42,760 nt of DNA from Candidatus Acetothermia bacterium. Lineage in GTDB: Bacteria > Bipolaricaulota > Bipolaricaulia > Bipolaricaulales > Bipolaricaulaceae. The notes below the pieces were generated by a model. That model worked only from the letters and a program-made list of their open reading frames with translations, did not search any database and had not been told where the DNA came from. Both the position numbers and the translations under genes were made by a program. The stretch spans positions 1 through 42,760 of the forward strand of contig PWTL01000008.1 of NCBI GenBank assembly GCA_003562845.1, in the 5' to 3' direction. Positions 29,772-38,234 of the stretch are shown in pieces (the stretch's first letter is position 1; each line of letters begins with the position of its first letter).

Positions 29772-30509
29772 TCACACAATCCAGCGGCGTCGTATGTTGC
29801 GCAGACTCACGAGGAACAGGACTGCACAGAAAGCGGCCAGCACTCCGAAATTCAGCGCGAGCGGGAGGGCCTGCTGTGTGCCAACGGCACCGTGCAGTAT
29901 GTCTACCCCGTAGGTGAGGGGAAGCGCATAGGACAGCGGGCGCAAGAACAAAGGAAGGCTGGCGATGGGAAAGAACAGGCCACAGAGGAAGACCATAGGG
30001 AACCGCAAGAAATTGGAGAAAGTCTGCGCTTCGAACACCTCGCTCACCGACACGGCGATAAACAGCCCGAGGAAGGTGGAGGTCACAGCGATGAGGACCA
30101 CAGCCGGGGCAAGGGCTGCCCAGTTTACGCTGGATACATCTGCCAACAGCGCCGCCAAGCCGATGGGCACGAGCGCGTTGGCCGTTCCGAACATGATGGC
30201 TCCGGCTGTCTTGGCGAGCATCAACAGCTCGAGCGGTAACGGCGCCAACAGGAGCCGCTCAAAGGACCGGTGACGTTTCTCGAAGGTGACCGTGACTGCG
30301 AGCATGGAGGTCGTCCCGAACAAAACAGAGATCGCCACAACACCCGGGAGTAGCTCGAGCACGCTGTCCATACCCCGGCCGGAGCGGATGAAGAACATGC
30401 CCGTCCAAGCAATGGGAAAGATGAGCCCCCAGCTAATGTTGGGCGGCTTGAGGTAGTAAGCGCGCAGGTCCTTGACGATAACGGCCCAGAAGGCGATCCA
30501 CCGAGTCAT
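29772..30509 (-). CDS. ABC-2 type transporter permease
   Basis: Six TM-like segments; FFPIASLPLFLRPLSYALPLTYGVDILHG signature region. Confidence 0.9.
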   Translation of the reverse strand: MTRWIAFWAVIVKDLRAYYLKPPNISWGLIFPIAWTGMFFIRSGRGMDSVLELLPGVVAISVLFGTTSMLAVTVTFEKRHRSFERLLLAPLPLELLMLAKTAGAIMFGTANALVPIGLAALLADVSSVNWAALAPAVVLIAVTSTFLGLFIAVSVSEVFEAQTFSNFLRFPMVFLCGLFFPIASLPLFLRPLSYALPLTYGVDILHGAVGTQQALPLALNFGVLAAFCAVLFLVSLRNIRRRWIV

Positions 30510-31480
30510 GAGGTTCCCCCCGCGTGGTTCCTGTTTCCCCCCATGCCCTCCTTTTCTATACCGGTTATCTCTACGAAAACGTCCTCAAGAGAAGGGCGAA
30601 CAGCTCGCGCCTCGACCACCGTCAACCCCTGCTCCTCCAGAAACTTCACAATTGGGCCGATGCGCACCGGCGTGGATGCCGTAACGCGGAGCCTGTCCAC
30701 GGCCCATTCGCAGCGCGCCTCGGGAAGCGAAGCCCTCAGCTCGCCTATGTTGGGACGGGGCCCCCCGCTCACCACGAACTCCAGCACATGTTTCCCCGCA
30801 ACGGGACGCATCAACTCCTCCACCGTGTCCAGCCGGACGACTACTCCCTCTACCAAGAACGCGATTCGCTCGCACAGGCGCTCCGCCTCTTCAATGTAGT
30901 GTGTAGTGAGGAGTACAGTGGTGCCTTGATGATTAAGGGTGGAGACGAGCTGGCGAATTTGCCGGGCGCTGGCGACGTCAATCCCAGTCGTGGGCTCGTC
31001 CAGGAACAGAATGCTGGGTAGATGGACTATTCCTGCTGCAATGGTCAGTTTACGCTTCATGCCTTTGGAATATGTGGAAAACTTGCGGTCGGCCGCCTCG
31101 GTCAGACCGAACTGAGAGAGGAGTTCGTCGGCCCGTGTGCGGCGCGCCCTCTTGCGCATCCCGTAGAGCGCTCCGCAGAATCGCAGGTTCTCCCGTCCGG
31201 AGAGCTCCGGATACAGGTTGCTCTCGTCCGGAACAACACCTAACAGGTACTGAGCGGCTTTCGGACGGTCAGTGCAGTCGACACCCCCGACATACATTCG
31301 GCCCCTGTCGGGCCTGGCCAGCCCGGTCAGCAGGTTGATCGTGGTCGTCTTTCCCGCACCGTTGGGCCCCAGGAGCCCGAACAGTTCGCCGGAACCGATC
31401 TGAAAGCTGATGCCGTCCACAGCGGACACCTCTCCAAAGCGCTTGGCCAGGTCTTCTACGACAACTGCGTCAACTGCCAT
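30506..31480 (-). CDS. ABC transporter ATP-binding protein (ABC-2/DrrA type)
   Basis: GLLGPNGAGKTTTINLLTG, YSKGMKRKLTIAAGIVH, LFLDEPTTGID. Confidence 0.95.
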   Translation of the reverse strand: MAVDAVVVEDLAKRFGEVSAVDGISFQIGSGELFGLLGPNGAGKTTTINLLTGLARPDRGRMYVGGVDCTDRPKAAQYLLGVVPDESNLYPELSGRENLRFCGALYGMRKRARRTRADELLSQFGLTEAADRKFSTYSKGMKRKLTIAAGIVHLPSILFLDEPTTGIDVASARQIRQLVSTLNHQGTTVLLTTHYIEEAERLCERIAFLVEGVVVRLDTVEELMRPVAGKHVLEFVVSGGPRPNIGELRASLPEARCEWAVDRLRVTASTPVRIGPIVKFLEEQGLTVVEARAVRPSLEDVFVEITGIEKEGMGGNRNHAGGTS

Positions 31481-31585
31481 GCAACTCCCGTCCTTCCGCT
31501 TCCCACGCCCTATACCCAGCGGAGTGCCCCCGCCGTCCGATCAGCAGGGTGTTCTCCTCTTGCGCCCCTGTGCGTTAGGATAAGC

Positions 31586-31624
31586 GCGGGCCCCGAGGAA
31601 GGCAGCGCTCCGCTCGGGGCCCGC
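31586..31624 (-). terminator. Strong GC hairpin downstream of the Cys-rich small ORF (terminator or transcript boundary, no clear U-tract)
   Basis: GCGGGCCCCGAG/CTCGGGGCCCGC 12-bp perfect stem, 15-nt loop. Confidence 0.6.
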
Positions 31625-31649
31625 CTGTAGATCCAGAAGCAGTACAAGC

Positions 31650-31781
31650 CTACTTCTCCTGCTTCACGCAAGGATGGCTCTTGTCGGAGCCGTGGCACTT
31701 CTCTATTTGCTCGGGAGTGCACTCACTGGGCTTCCCCTTAAGGCTCTCCGGCTTCTGACAGCCTTTCTTGTCCACACTCAT
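31650..31781 (-). CDS. 43-aa Cys-rich protein MSVDKKGCQKPESLKGKPSECTPEQIEKCHGSDKSHPCVKQEK (not in ORF track)
   Basis: ATG at 31781 preceded by AAAGGAGGTGG; four Cys with CxPEQIxKCHG..HPC pattern; ends in TAG at 31650. Confidence 0.8.
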   Translation of the reverse strand: MSVDKKGCQKPESLKGKPSECTPEQIEKCHGSDKSHPCVKQEK

Positions 31782-32133
31782 GGTCCACCTCCTTTCGTTT
31801 TCTGGCACAGGATGCAGCCGTAGTCGACGGCTCCTGCAGTTCCCGAAACAGCGAGTCCACTGCGGCCCACCACTGGCTGAGGGCCTCGTTGTTCAGGCTA
31901 TAGTGGACGAAGTGCCCCTGCCTGTTTGCCGTAACCAGCTCCAGGTCGCGGAGCACGCGCAGGTGTTGGGAGACCGCGGCAGCAGTAATCCCTAAGGAGC
32001 GGCCTAATGCCCCCACACACATGGACCTTCCCCTCAACAGCAAGAGCATCCGCACCCGTGTATCCACAGACAGCGCCCTGAACAGCCGCGCCTGCTGTTC
32101 CACTCCCGCTGGTCCCAGGCCGAAATTAAGCAT
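31738..32133 (-). CDS. ArsR family transcriptional regulator
   Basis: LFRALSVDTRVRMLLLLRGRSMCVGALGRSLGITAAAVSQHLRVLRDLELVTANRQGHFVHYSL wHTH. Confidence 0.9.
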   Translation of the reverse strand: MLNFGLGPAGVEQQARLFRALSVDTRVRMLLLLRGRSMCVGALGRSLGITAAAVSQHLRVLRDLELVTANRQGHFVHYSLNNEALSQWWAAVDSLFRELQEPSTTAASCARKRKEVDHECGQERLSEAGEP

Positions 32134-32147
32134 CTGCGCATATACTT
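32128..32147. promoter_or_regulatory. Imperfect palindrome, candidate ArsR operator
   Basis: AAGCATCTGC|GCATATACTT, half-sites match 8 of 10; overlaps -10 and start codon of the ArsR gene. Confidence 0.5.
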
Positions 32148-32172
32148 TAGCACTCGCCCCGCACCTGGTCAA
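32144..32172 (-). promoter_or_regulatory. Promoter of ArsR gene
   Basis: Minus strand TTGACC (32172-32167), 17-nt spacer, TAAAGT (32149-32144). Confidence 0.5.
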
Positions 32173-32303
32173 GCGCCGTCTTCCCCGACCGCGCCTTCGT
32201 GGCTGGGAGGTGTTCGCCAACCACACTGTCCACGCATGCACGCCACGATGACTGTCGCTTGTGCGTGTTCTTGTCGAGTCACTGCCCCGGCTATACTTGC
32301 CCC

Positions 32304-32654
32304 ATGCCTCGTCCTCCGAAGCGGCGCTGGTGCCAGGGGAAGCCCCCGCAAGAGGTGTTCAAACCAGCTGGTCTACCCATGGCCGAATTGGAGCGGGTGG
32401 TACTCCATCTGGACGAGCTGGAGGCCCTACGTCTGTGCGACCAGCTCGACCTGGACCAGGAACAGGCCGGCGTGCGCATGGGAATCTCCCGCGGAATCGT
32501 ACAGCGCCTCCTGGCTAGCGCGCGGCACAAAGTGGCAGACGCGTTGGTGAGCGGGAAAGCCTTGGCAATAATCCGACCTGATCACGTGGAGCTTCATCCG
32601 CACTATGGCCGGCATCGGCACGGGCAGGGCATGGCTGACAAGCAGGGCGAATGA
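32304..32654 (+). CDS. DUF134 family protein
   Basis: MPRPPKRRW..., LDELEALRLCDQLDLDQEQAGVRMGISRGIVQRLLASARHKVADALVSGKAL. Confidence 0.92.
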   Translation: MPRPPKRRWCQGKPPQEVFKPAGLPMAELERVVLHLDELEALRLCDQLDLDQEQAGVRMGISRGIVQRLLASARHKVADALVSGKALAIIRPDHVELHPHYGRHRHGQGMADKQGE

Positions 32655-32818
32655 ACGCCCGCCGCGGCCTGGCCTCCTTCCCCGGACCCAACCAGAAGCG
32701 CTGACAAGCTTGGTGCCCCCTTGCCCACATAGCGCACAGCGTTCTGCTCGAAGCCAAAGACGGCGACCGAGTCTGCCAATACTGGACCTGACTTGCCCGA
32801 CCTGTTAGGCGCGACCCC

Positions 32819-34567
32819 CTACCGGCAGAGCTCCTCGAACCTCGACACCCGCCCCTCGAGCACGGCCAGTCCGCCCTCCCAGAAAGCTCGCGACTCCAGG
32901 TCAAACCCGAACTGAGCGGCCAACTCGTCCGCAGGCGACACGCCGACGGAAGCCAAAAGATCATCGTAGCTGCTCACGAACGCCTCGCCCTCGTTGACAT
33001 AGCGCTGGTAAAGGGCAAGACCGAACAAAAGTCCGAACGTGTAAGGGAAGTTGTAGAAGTTGGTACTATAGTAGTGCGGCTTCACGGCCCACATGTAGGG
33101 GTGGTAGGTCGCGAGTGCCTCCCCGAAGGTTTCCTTCTGAGCGTCGAGCATCAACGAGCAAAACTCGTCGGCGGACAGCTCTCGTTTGGCCCGCCGTTCG
33201 AACACGGCGTTCTCGAACAGAAACCGTGAGTGGATGTCGACCACAACCTGGGCCGCTCCTTGGAGGTCGGCTTCCAGGATCGGCAGCTGCTCTCGTTCTG
33301 GAAGCACCCGCAACGCGGCCTGCACGACAATCGTCTCGTTCATGATGCTTGCCGTTTCGGCCAGCGTCATCGGGTACATCCGCAGCAGCGGTGGCTGCTG
33401 GCGCAGGCAGTGGTTGTGATAGGCGTGACCCAGCTCGTGGGCGATAGTGGACACAGAGTCGAAGCTCTGTTCGAAGTTGGCAAGGATCCGGCTCTTCCCT
33501 TGGCCGATGGGCATGCAATACGCGCCGCCGCGCTTGCCCTTGCGGGGATCGGCGTCGATCCACCTCTCGCGGAACGCGGTCTCGGCCACCCCAGCGGCGG
33601 ACCGAGAGAAAGTGCCCAACTGTTCGGTCACAAAAGAAGCGCACTCCTGCCACGTCCACTTCTTCTCGCTCTCACCCACCGGGGCAAAGAGGTCCCACCA
33701 ATCGAGTCTTGCCTTCCCCAGGAGGCGTGCCTTGGCCTCAAAGTAGCGTCTCCAGAAGGGGAAACTCGCCACCACAGCGTCTTGCATCACGCTGAGGACC
33801 TTAGAGGTGATCCGGTTTCTGGCCAGCACGGGCTCCAGATCGCTGGCCCAGCTGCGCTTGCGGTTGAGCGTAGACGCCTCCCCCTTGACCCCGTTCAGCG
33901 CGGCGGCCAGGGGCACAGCGTTCTCCTTCCAGGCGGCGATCTCAGCGTCGTACGCTCCTTGTCGCACTTTCGGGTCAGGGTTGTGCGCGCGGTTACGAAC
34001 AGCAGTTATAGGAACCTCCTTGCCCCCTACGGTCGCCGTAATGAGGCTGGAAACGTTCCCGTGTAGCTTCGCCCACGCACCGCCTCCTGACAGGCGCAGC
34101 TCGGCAGCAAGAATCTCCTCGGGCTCGCTCATCATGTGTTCGGCCTGGACACGGGCCTCGTCGAGCATCAACTTGTATGGGCCGGCGTTGACCTCACCGG
34201 GGTCCAAACGAGCATACCACGCGGTGAGCCGAGGGCGGAGGCGCTCCACAGAGAGGAACATCTGTTCCAACTCAGAGAGCCGCGCCTGAGCCGCCTGGTT
34301 CGTGCTGTCCGTGTCCACCTGGCCAGACACGAACGCCCGAACCGGGAGAAACGCGTCCAGCATATCGTTCATGGCACCGGTTACTTCTTCGAAAGCAACC
34401 TGATCCCCGTCCCGCATCGGTCGCGGGCCAACCTCGTGCCTTTTCAGAAGAGGTTCCAGTGCTTGAATACGGGCCTCAAGGTCTTCCCACGCCGCCCGGA
34501 GCTCCTGAGAGTCCAGACTGGGGAAAAGGGGAGATAGATCCCAGCGCGGCAACTTGTTATCGTTCAT
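32819..34567 (-). CDS. pepF: M3 family oligoendopeptidase (PepF-like)
   Basis: Zinc motif TIAHELGHAYHNH; WDLSPLFPSLDS N-terminus; FPYTFGLLFGLALYQRY. Confidence 0.93.
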   Translation of the reverse strand: MNDNKLPRWDLSPLFPSLDSQELRAAWEDLEARIQALEPLLKRHEVGPRPMRDGDQVAFEEVTGAMNDMLDAFLPVRAFVSGQVDTDSTNQAAQARLSELEQMFLSVERLRPRLTAWYARLDPGEVNAGPYKLMLDEARVQAEHMMSEPEEILAAELRLSGGGAWAKLHGNVSSLITATVGGKEVPITAVRNRAHNPDPKVRQGAYDAEIAAWKENAVPLAAALNGVKGEASTLNRKRSWASDLEPVLARNRITSKVLSVMQDAVVASFPFWRRYFEAKARLLGKARLDWWDLFAPVGESEKKWTWQECASFVTEQLGTFSRSAAGVAETAFRERWIDADPRKGKRGGAYCMPIGQGKSRILANFEQSFDSVSTIAHELGHAYHNHCLRQQPPLLRMYPMTLAETASIMNETIVVQAALRVLPEREQLPILEADLQGAAQVVVDIHSRFLFENAVFERRAKRELSADEFCSLMLDAQKETFGEALATYHPYMWAVKPHYYSTNFYNFPYTFGLLFGLALYQRYVNEGEAFVSSYDDLLASVGVSPADELAAQFGFDLESRAFWEGGLAVLEGRVSRFEELCR

Positions 34568-34898
34568 GGGGCTAGTGTATCGGAGTTCGCGTTCCCCGGG
34601 AACCCAGAGAGTTGTCTCGTGCAAGATGAGCATGAAGGCTACCCGTGTTTCTCGTAGTAAGCGACGCCCTCACCTTCTGTTTCCGACCACCTACAGCCGG
34701 GTGCACCAGGTGCCGCTTGCCAAGGTGGATCACGGGTCCAGAGAGGACTGCAGTTACTGCCTTTCCCCAACGGCGACTGCCGTGCTCCAGGCGTGATTGA
34801 ACCAGCTTTAGTGCTCTCTCGTGCCATGACGTCTACGGCAATCTTGAAATGCGAAAGCACGCGCAGCTTCGTGTTGAGAACAAAACGCAGAAGCATGC

Positions 34899-34926
34899 TT
34901 GCCTATCTCGTGCATATGTCTATAAT
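34899..34926 (+). promoter_or_regulatory. Promoter of the DUF5320/NifX/Mrp operon
   Basis: TTGCCT, 16-nt spacer, TATAAT. Confidence 0.65.
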
Positions 34927-34945
34927 GTGCGCGGAGGTGGTTTCT

Positions 34946-35260
34946 GTGCGGTGGCGAAATATGTACTACATGACCGGGCAACCTGGATGGATGCGCTTTG
35001 GGTATTCCCCTGGCTGGGGCTGTATGCCCCCGGGTGCCCAGTACCTAGCCCAGACGGGCCAGGTTCCCGCATTTCAATCTTGGATGGGAGGGCAAGCGCC
35101 GATGCCGCCCTGGGGCGCCGCGGCCCCCACGTCGTGGGCAGCTCAAGGCGTGAGCCGGGAGGAGGAGCTGACCTGGCTGACAGCACAAGCAGAGAGCTTG
35201 GAAGCCCAGCTGGCCGATATCAAGCAGCGAGTAGACGAGCTCTCTCAGGAGGAGGCATGA
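34946..35260 (+). CDS. DUF5320-like protein (Gly/Pro/Trp/Met-rich N-terminus, coiled-coil C-terminus)
   Basis: GTG at 34946 after GGAGGTGG; C-terminal EEELTWLTAQAESLEAQLADIKQRVDELSQ. Confidence 0.65.
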   Translation: MRWRNMYYMTGQPGWMRFGYSPGWGCMPPGAQYLAQTGQVPAFQSWMGGQAPMPPWGAAAPTSWAAQGVSREEELTWLTAQAESLEAQLADIKQRVDELSQEEA

Positions 35261-35877
35261 GCGAGCGCCTGGTGGCGGCGACGGGAGAAGGGGGGCTCGA
35301 GGATCAGGTGTCAGCGGTGTTCGGCCGCGCTCCCACATTCACTGTTGTAGAGCTCCAAGACGGCAAGATCGCCAACGCCTCAGTCGTCCCCAACCCTCAC
35401 AAGGATGCCCCCTCCGGAGCCGGAATACAGGCTGCGCAGTTGGTGGCAAGCAAGGCGCCGCGCGTAGTGCTGGCGGGGAACTTCGGTCCCAATGTGTCCG
35501 GAGTCCTGTCGCAGGCGGGGGTAGACATGCTCCCCTTTTCTGGAATGACCGTTGCTGAGGCAGTGGACGCGTATGTGGCCGGACGGTTGTCTTCCTCAGC
35601 GGGCCCGTCGGGGGCCGTCGGAAGTGGTCCGGGAAGCACGGGAAGCAGCCCTGGCAACGCCCAAGGTGTGGGGCGCGGCGCCGGCCGCGGCATGGGCCGT
35701 GGAGCGCGGAGGGGACAAGGACTGGATACGCAGGGCACTACGTGGAGCAGCGGTGGCGGCCCAGCAACACAGGCGCAGCCAGAAGCCCCACAGGACCTCA
35801 CGTCGAAGCTGGTGCAACTGCAATCAGACCTTGAGCAGGTCAAGCGGAGGCTCGCACAGTTGGAGGGAGGTGCATAG
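35257..35877 (+). CDS. NifX/NifB-type (MTH1175-like, dinitrogenase Fe-Mo cofactor biosynthesis) domain protein with Gly-rich linker and DUF5320-like coiled-coil tail
   Basis: LEDQVSAVFGRAPTFTVVEL, GAGIQAAQLVASKAPRVVLAGNFGPN; tail LTSKLVQLQSDLEQVKRRLAQLEGG. Confidence 0.85.
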   Translation: MSERLVAATGEGGLEDQVSAVFGRAPTFTVVELQDGKIANASVVPNPHKDAPSGAGIQAAQLVASKAPRVVLAGNFGPNVSGVLSQAGVDMLPFSGMTVAEAVDAYVAGRLSSSAGPSGAVGSGPGSTGSSPGNAQGVGRGAGRGMGRGARRGQGLDTQGTTWSSGGGPATQAQPEAPQDLTSKLVQLQSDLEQVKRRLAQLEGGA

Positions 35878-35878
35878 T

Positions 35879-36115
35879 ATGCCTTGGGATTCCTACGGTC
35901 GGGGACGAGGATTTTCGGGGAGAGGACGCGGTCTTGGCAACCCGCGTCCCTTCTGCCGCTTCTACCCATGGCTTCCTCGGGGGTGGTGGCGGTTTGGTTC
36001 CGCTCCCTATGGCGGTTATGCGGGCTACCGTCAGCCGCCGTTTGGTCGACAGCAACGGCGCACACCGTACGGACCACCCATGGACGATCCGTACGCCTAT
36101 CCGCCGCACTGGTGA
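35879..36115 (+). CDS. 78-aa Gly/Arg/Tyr/Pro-rich DUF5320-like protein
   Basis: ATG at 35879 after GGAGGGAGG; MPWDSYGRGRGFSGRGRGLGNPRPFCRFYPWLPRGWWRFG... Confidence 0.65.
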   Translation: MPWDSYGRGRGFSGRGRGLGNPRPFCRFYPWLPRGWWRFGSAPYGGYAGYRQPPFGRQQRRTPYGPPMDDPYAYPPHW

Positions 36116-36125
36116 GGAGAGGAAA

Positions 36126-36491
36126 ATGAGGCTATGCATTCCCACCGCTGGGAGAGGGGGCTTGGACGACCATGTGGGGGAGCACTTTGGTCGCGTCCCC
36201 ACCTACACAATCTACGACACCGATACCCGACAGGTAGAGGTCCTCCCCAACCATTCGGAGCACATGGGCGGAACGGGACTTCCCGCGGAACACTTGGCTG
36301 CAGCGGGCGTGGACGTGGTTCTGTGCGCCGGGCTCGGCCGTCGGGCGGTCGCGCTGCTTTCCGAGAGCGGAATCGAGGTGTGTAGCGGAGCTTCAGGCAC
36401 AGCAGGCAACGCAGTCCAGGCATGGCAGGAGGGGCGTCTCGCCGGAGCCGAACCCTGTACGCGGCATGCCTTCCATGATCGACACGACTGA
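36126..36491 (+). CDS. NifX/MTH1175-like domain protein
   Basis: MRLCIPTAGRGGLDDHVGEHFGRVPTYTIYD...GTGLPAEHLAAAGVDVVLCAGLG. Confidence 0.9.
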   Translation: MRLCIPTAGRGGLDDHVGEHFGRVPTYTIYDTDTRQVEVLPNHSEHMGGTGLPAEHLAAAGVDVVLCAGLGRRAVALLSESGIEVCSGASGTAGNAVQAWQEGRLAGAEPCTRHAFHDRHD

Positions 36492-37350
36492 GAAGGGCGT
36501 GCGCATCGCCATCGCCTCGGGCAAAGGGGGCACGGGCAAGACCACCGTGGCCGTGTCCCTAGCCCTGGCCTTGCGAGAAGCAGGACCGGTACAGCTTGTG
36601 GACTGCGACGTGGAAGAACCAAACGACCATCTGTTCCTCAGCCCCGAGCTCATTGAGCGAGAACCAGTAGAAACCATGGTCCCTCGGGTTGATGAGGACA
36701 AGTGCACCCGTTGTGGGGCCTGCGCCGCCGCCTGTCGCTTTGGGGCGTTGGCTGTAATCGGAAAGGGCGTGCTGGTTCATCCCGAGCTTTGCCACGGCTG
36801 CGGCCTCTGTGCCATGGTCTGTCCGGAACGGGCCATCACGGAGACCCCGCGGACCAGCGGATGGATAGAGCGGGGGCGGGGGAAAGGTATCGATTTTCTG
36901 CGCGGTGTGCTCAACGTGGGAGAACCGATGGCTGCGCCGATCATCGAACAACTGAAGGATCGGAGCAACCCTGACCAGTTGACGGTCTTGGACGTGCCCC
37001 CGGGGACTGGCTGTCCGGTGATTGCTGCCCTAAAGGGAGCCGACTTTGTCTTGCTCGTGGCCGAGCCGACGCCTTTTGGCCTTCATGACCTCCAGGCCGC
37101 AGTGGAAGTCAGCCGTGCCTTGGCGCTCCCGGTCGGAGTAGTAGTCAACCGATATGGAATCGGTACCGACCAGGTGGAGCGCTATTGCGAACAAGAAGGG
37201 CTCCCCTTGCTCCTACGTATCCCCATGGACCGCCGCATCGCCGCCGCTTACGCTCGAGGCGTGCCTCTGGTGGAGGCGTTCCCCGAGTGGAAAGCGCCGC
37301 TGGCCGAGCTCCACCGTTCCATCATGAGCCACGTGGCTGTGACGCGATGA
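36466..37350 (+). CDS. MinD-superfamily P-loop ATPase with inserted 2x[4Fe-4S] ferredoxin domain
   Basis: IASGKGGTGKTTVAV; CTRCGACAAACRFGA; CHGCGLCAMVCPERAI; DVPPGTGC. Confidence 0.93.
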   Translation: MPSMIDTTEKGVRIAIASGKGGTGKTTVAVSLALALREAGPVQLVDCDVEEPNDHLFLSPELIEREPVETMVPRVDEDKCTRCGACAAACRFGALAVIGKGVLVHPELCHGCGLCAMVCPERAITETPRTSGWIERGRGKGIDFLRGVLNVGEPMAAPIIEQLKDRSNPDQLTVLDVPPGTGCPVIAALKGADFVLLVAEPTPFGLHDLQAAVEVSRALALPVGVVVNRYGIGTDQVERYCEQEGLPLLLRIPMDRRIAAAYARGVPLVEAFPEWKAPLAELHRSIMSHVAVTR

Positions 37351-38234
37351 TCGAGCTCGTGGTGATATCGGGCAAAGGAGGCACGGGCAAGACCACCGTA
37401 GTAGGCTCCCTGGCAGCGCTGGCCGTGAACAAGCTGACCGCCGACTGCGACGTGGACGCGGCAAACCTAAATCTACTGATGAGAAACCAAGTTCAGGACA
37501 TAGAGCGCTACGAGGGGTCAGAGCTCGCTGTGATCGACCCGCTGAAATGCACAGACTGCGCGATCTGCCAGGAGGCCTGCCGCTTCAGAGCGATCGCCCG
37601 TGTAAACGAAACCTGGGCGGTGGATCCCCTGTCCTGTGAGGGATGCGGGGTGTGCGCCTACGTGTGTCCGGCCGGGGCGGTCACGCTGACACCACGGCTG
37701 TCCGGTCACGTCTACGTCTCCTCGACGCCCTACGACACCTTGGTCCACGGGGAACTCCGCCCGGGTGAGGAAGCCACCGGAAAGCTCGTGGCTCAGGTAA
37801 AGCGGCGGGCGCGGGAGAGAGCCGCCTCGGAGGGACGGAAACTCCTCCTGGTCGATGGTGCCCCGGGTATCGGCTGCACGGTCATCGCGTCGTTGGCCGG
37901 GGCCACGGCCGTGCTAGTGGTGACCGAGCCTTCGCTGTCGGCGCTCCACGACCTTGAACGCGCCGTCGCGCTCGCGCGACACTTCGGTCAACAGATCTAC
38001 TTGGCCATGAACAAGGCCGACCTGGAGACGACCGCCGCTCAGGAAACGCGGAGGTGGGCGGCGGAGCAAAGGTTGCCGCTCCTCGGGTGGATCCCTTACG
38101 ACGAGGAGGTCACGCGCGCACAAGTAGCCGGGTGCCCGCTCGTGACATGTTCGCACGGGCCGGCAGCCCGTGCGCTGCGAAGCCTGTGGCGGCGCCTAGA
38201 GCGCGACCTCATTTTCGCAGCAAAGGACGGATGA
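37347..38234 (+). CDS. MinD-superfamily P-loop ATPase with inserted 2x[4Fe-4S] ferredoxin domain (paralog of upstream gene)
   Basis: VISGKGGTGKTTVVG; CTDCAICQEACRFRA; CEGCGVCAYVCPAGAV; ATGA overlap with upstream gene. Confidence 0.93.
   Translation: MIELVVISGKGGTGKTTVVGSLAALAVNKLTADCDVDAANLNLLMRNQVQDIERYEGSELAVIDPLKCTDCAICQEACRFRAIARVNETWAVDPLSCEGCGVCAYVCPAGAVTLTPRLSGHVYVSSTPYDTLVHGELRPGEEATGKLVAQVKRRARERAASEGRKLLLVDGAPGIGCTVIASLAGATAVLVVTEPSLSALHDLERAVALARHFGQQIYLAMNKADLETTAAQETRRWAAEQRLPLLGWIPYDEEVTRAQVAGCPLVTCSHGPAARALRSLWRRLERDLIFAAKDG

Noticed and set aside
34640-34900. Known riboswitch (cobalamin, TPP, Moco) or RNase P RNA upstream of pepF
   Set aside because: I could not find the conserved core motifs of these families; reported only as an unclassified structure.
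34849-35256. 342-aa version of the NifX-like ORF
   Set aside because: The extension overlaps the DUF5320-like gene in another frame; ATG 35257 with GGAGG gives the canonical domain start.
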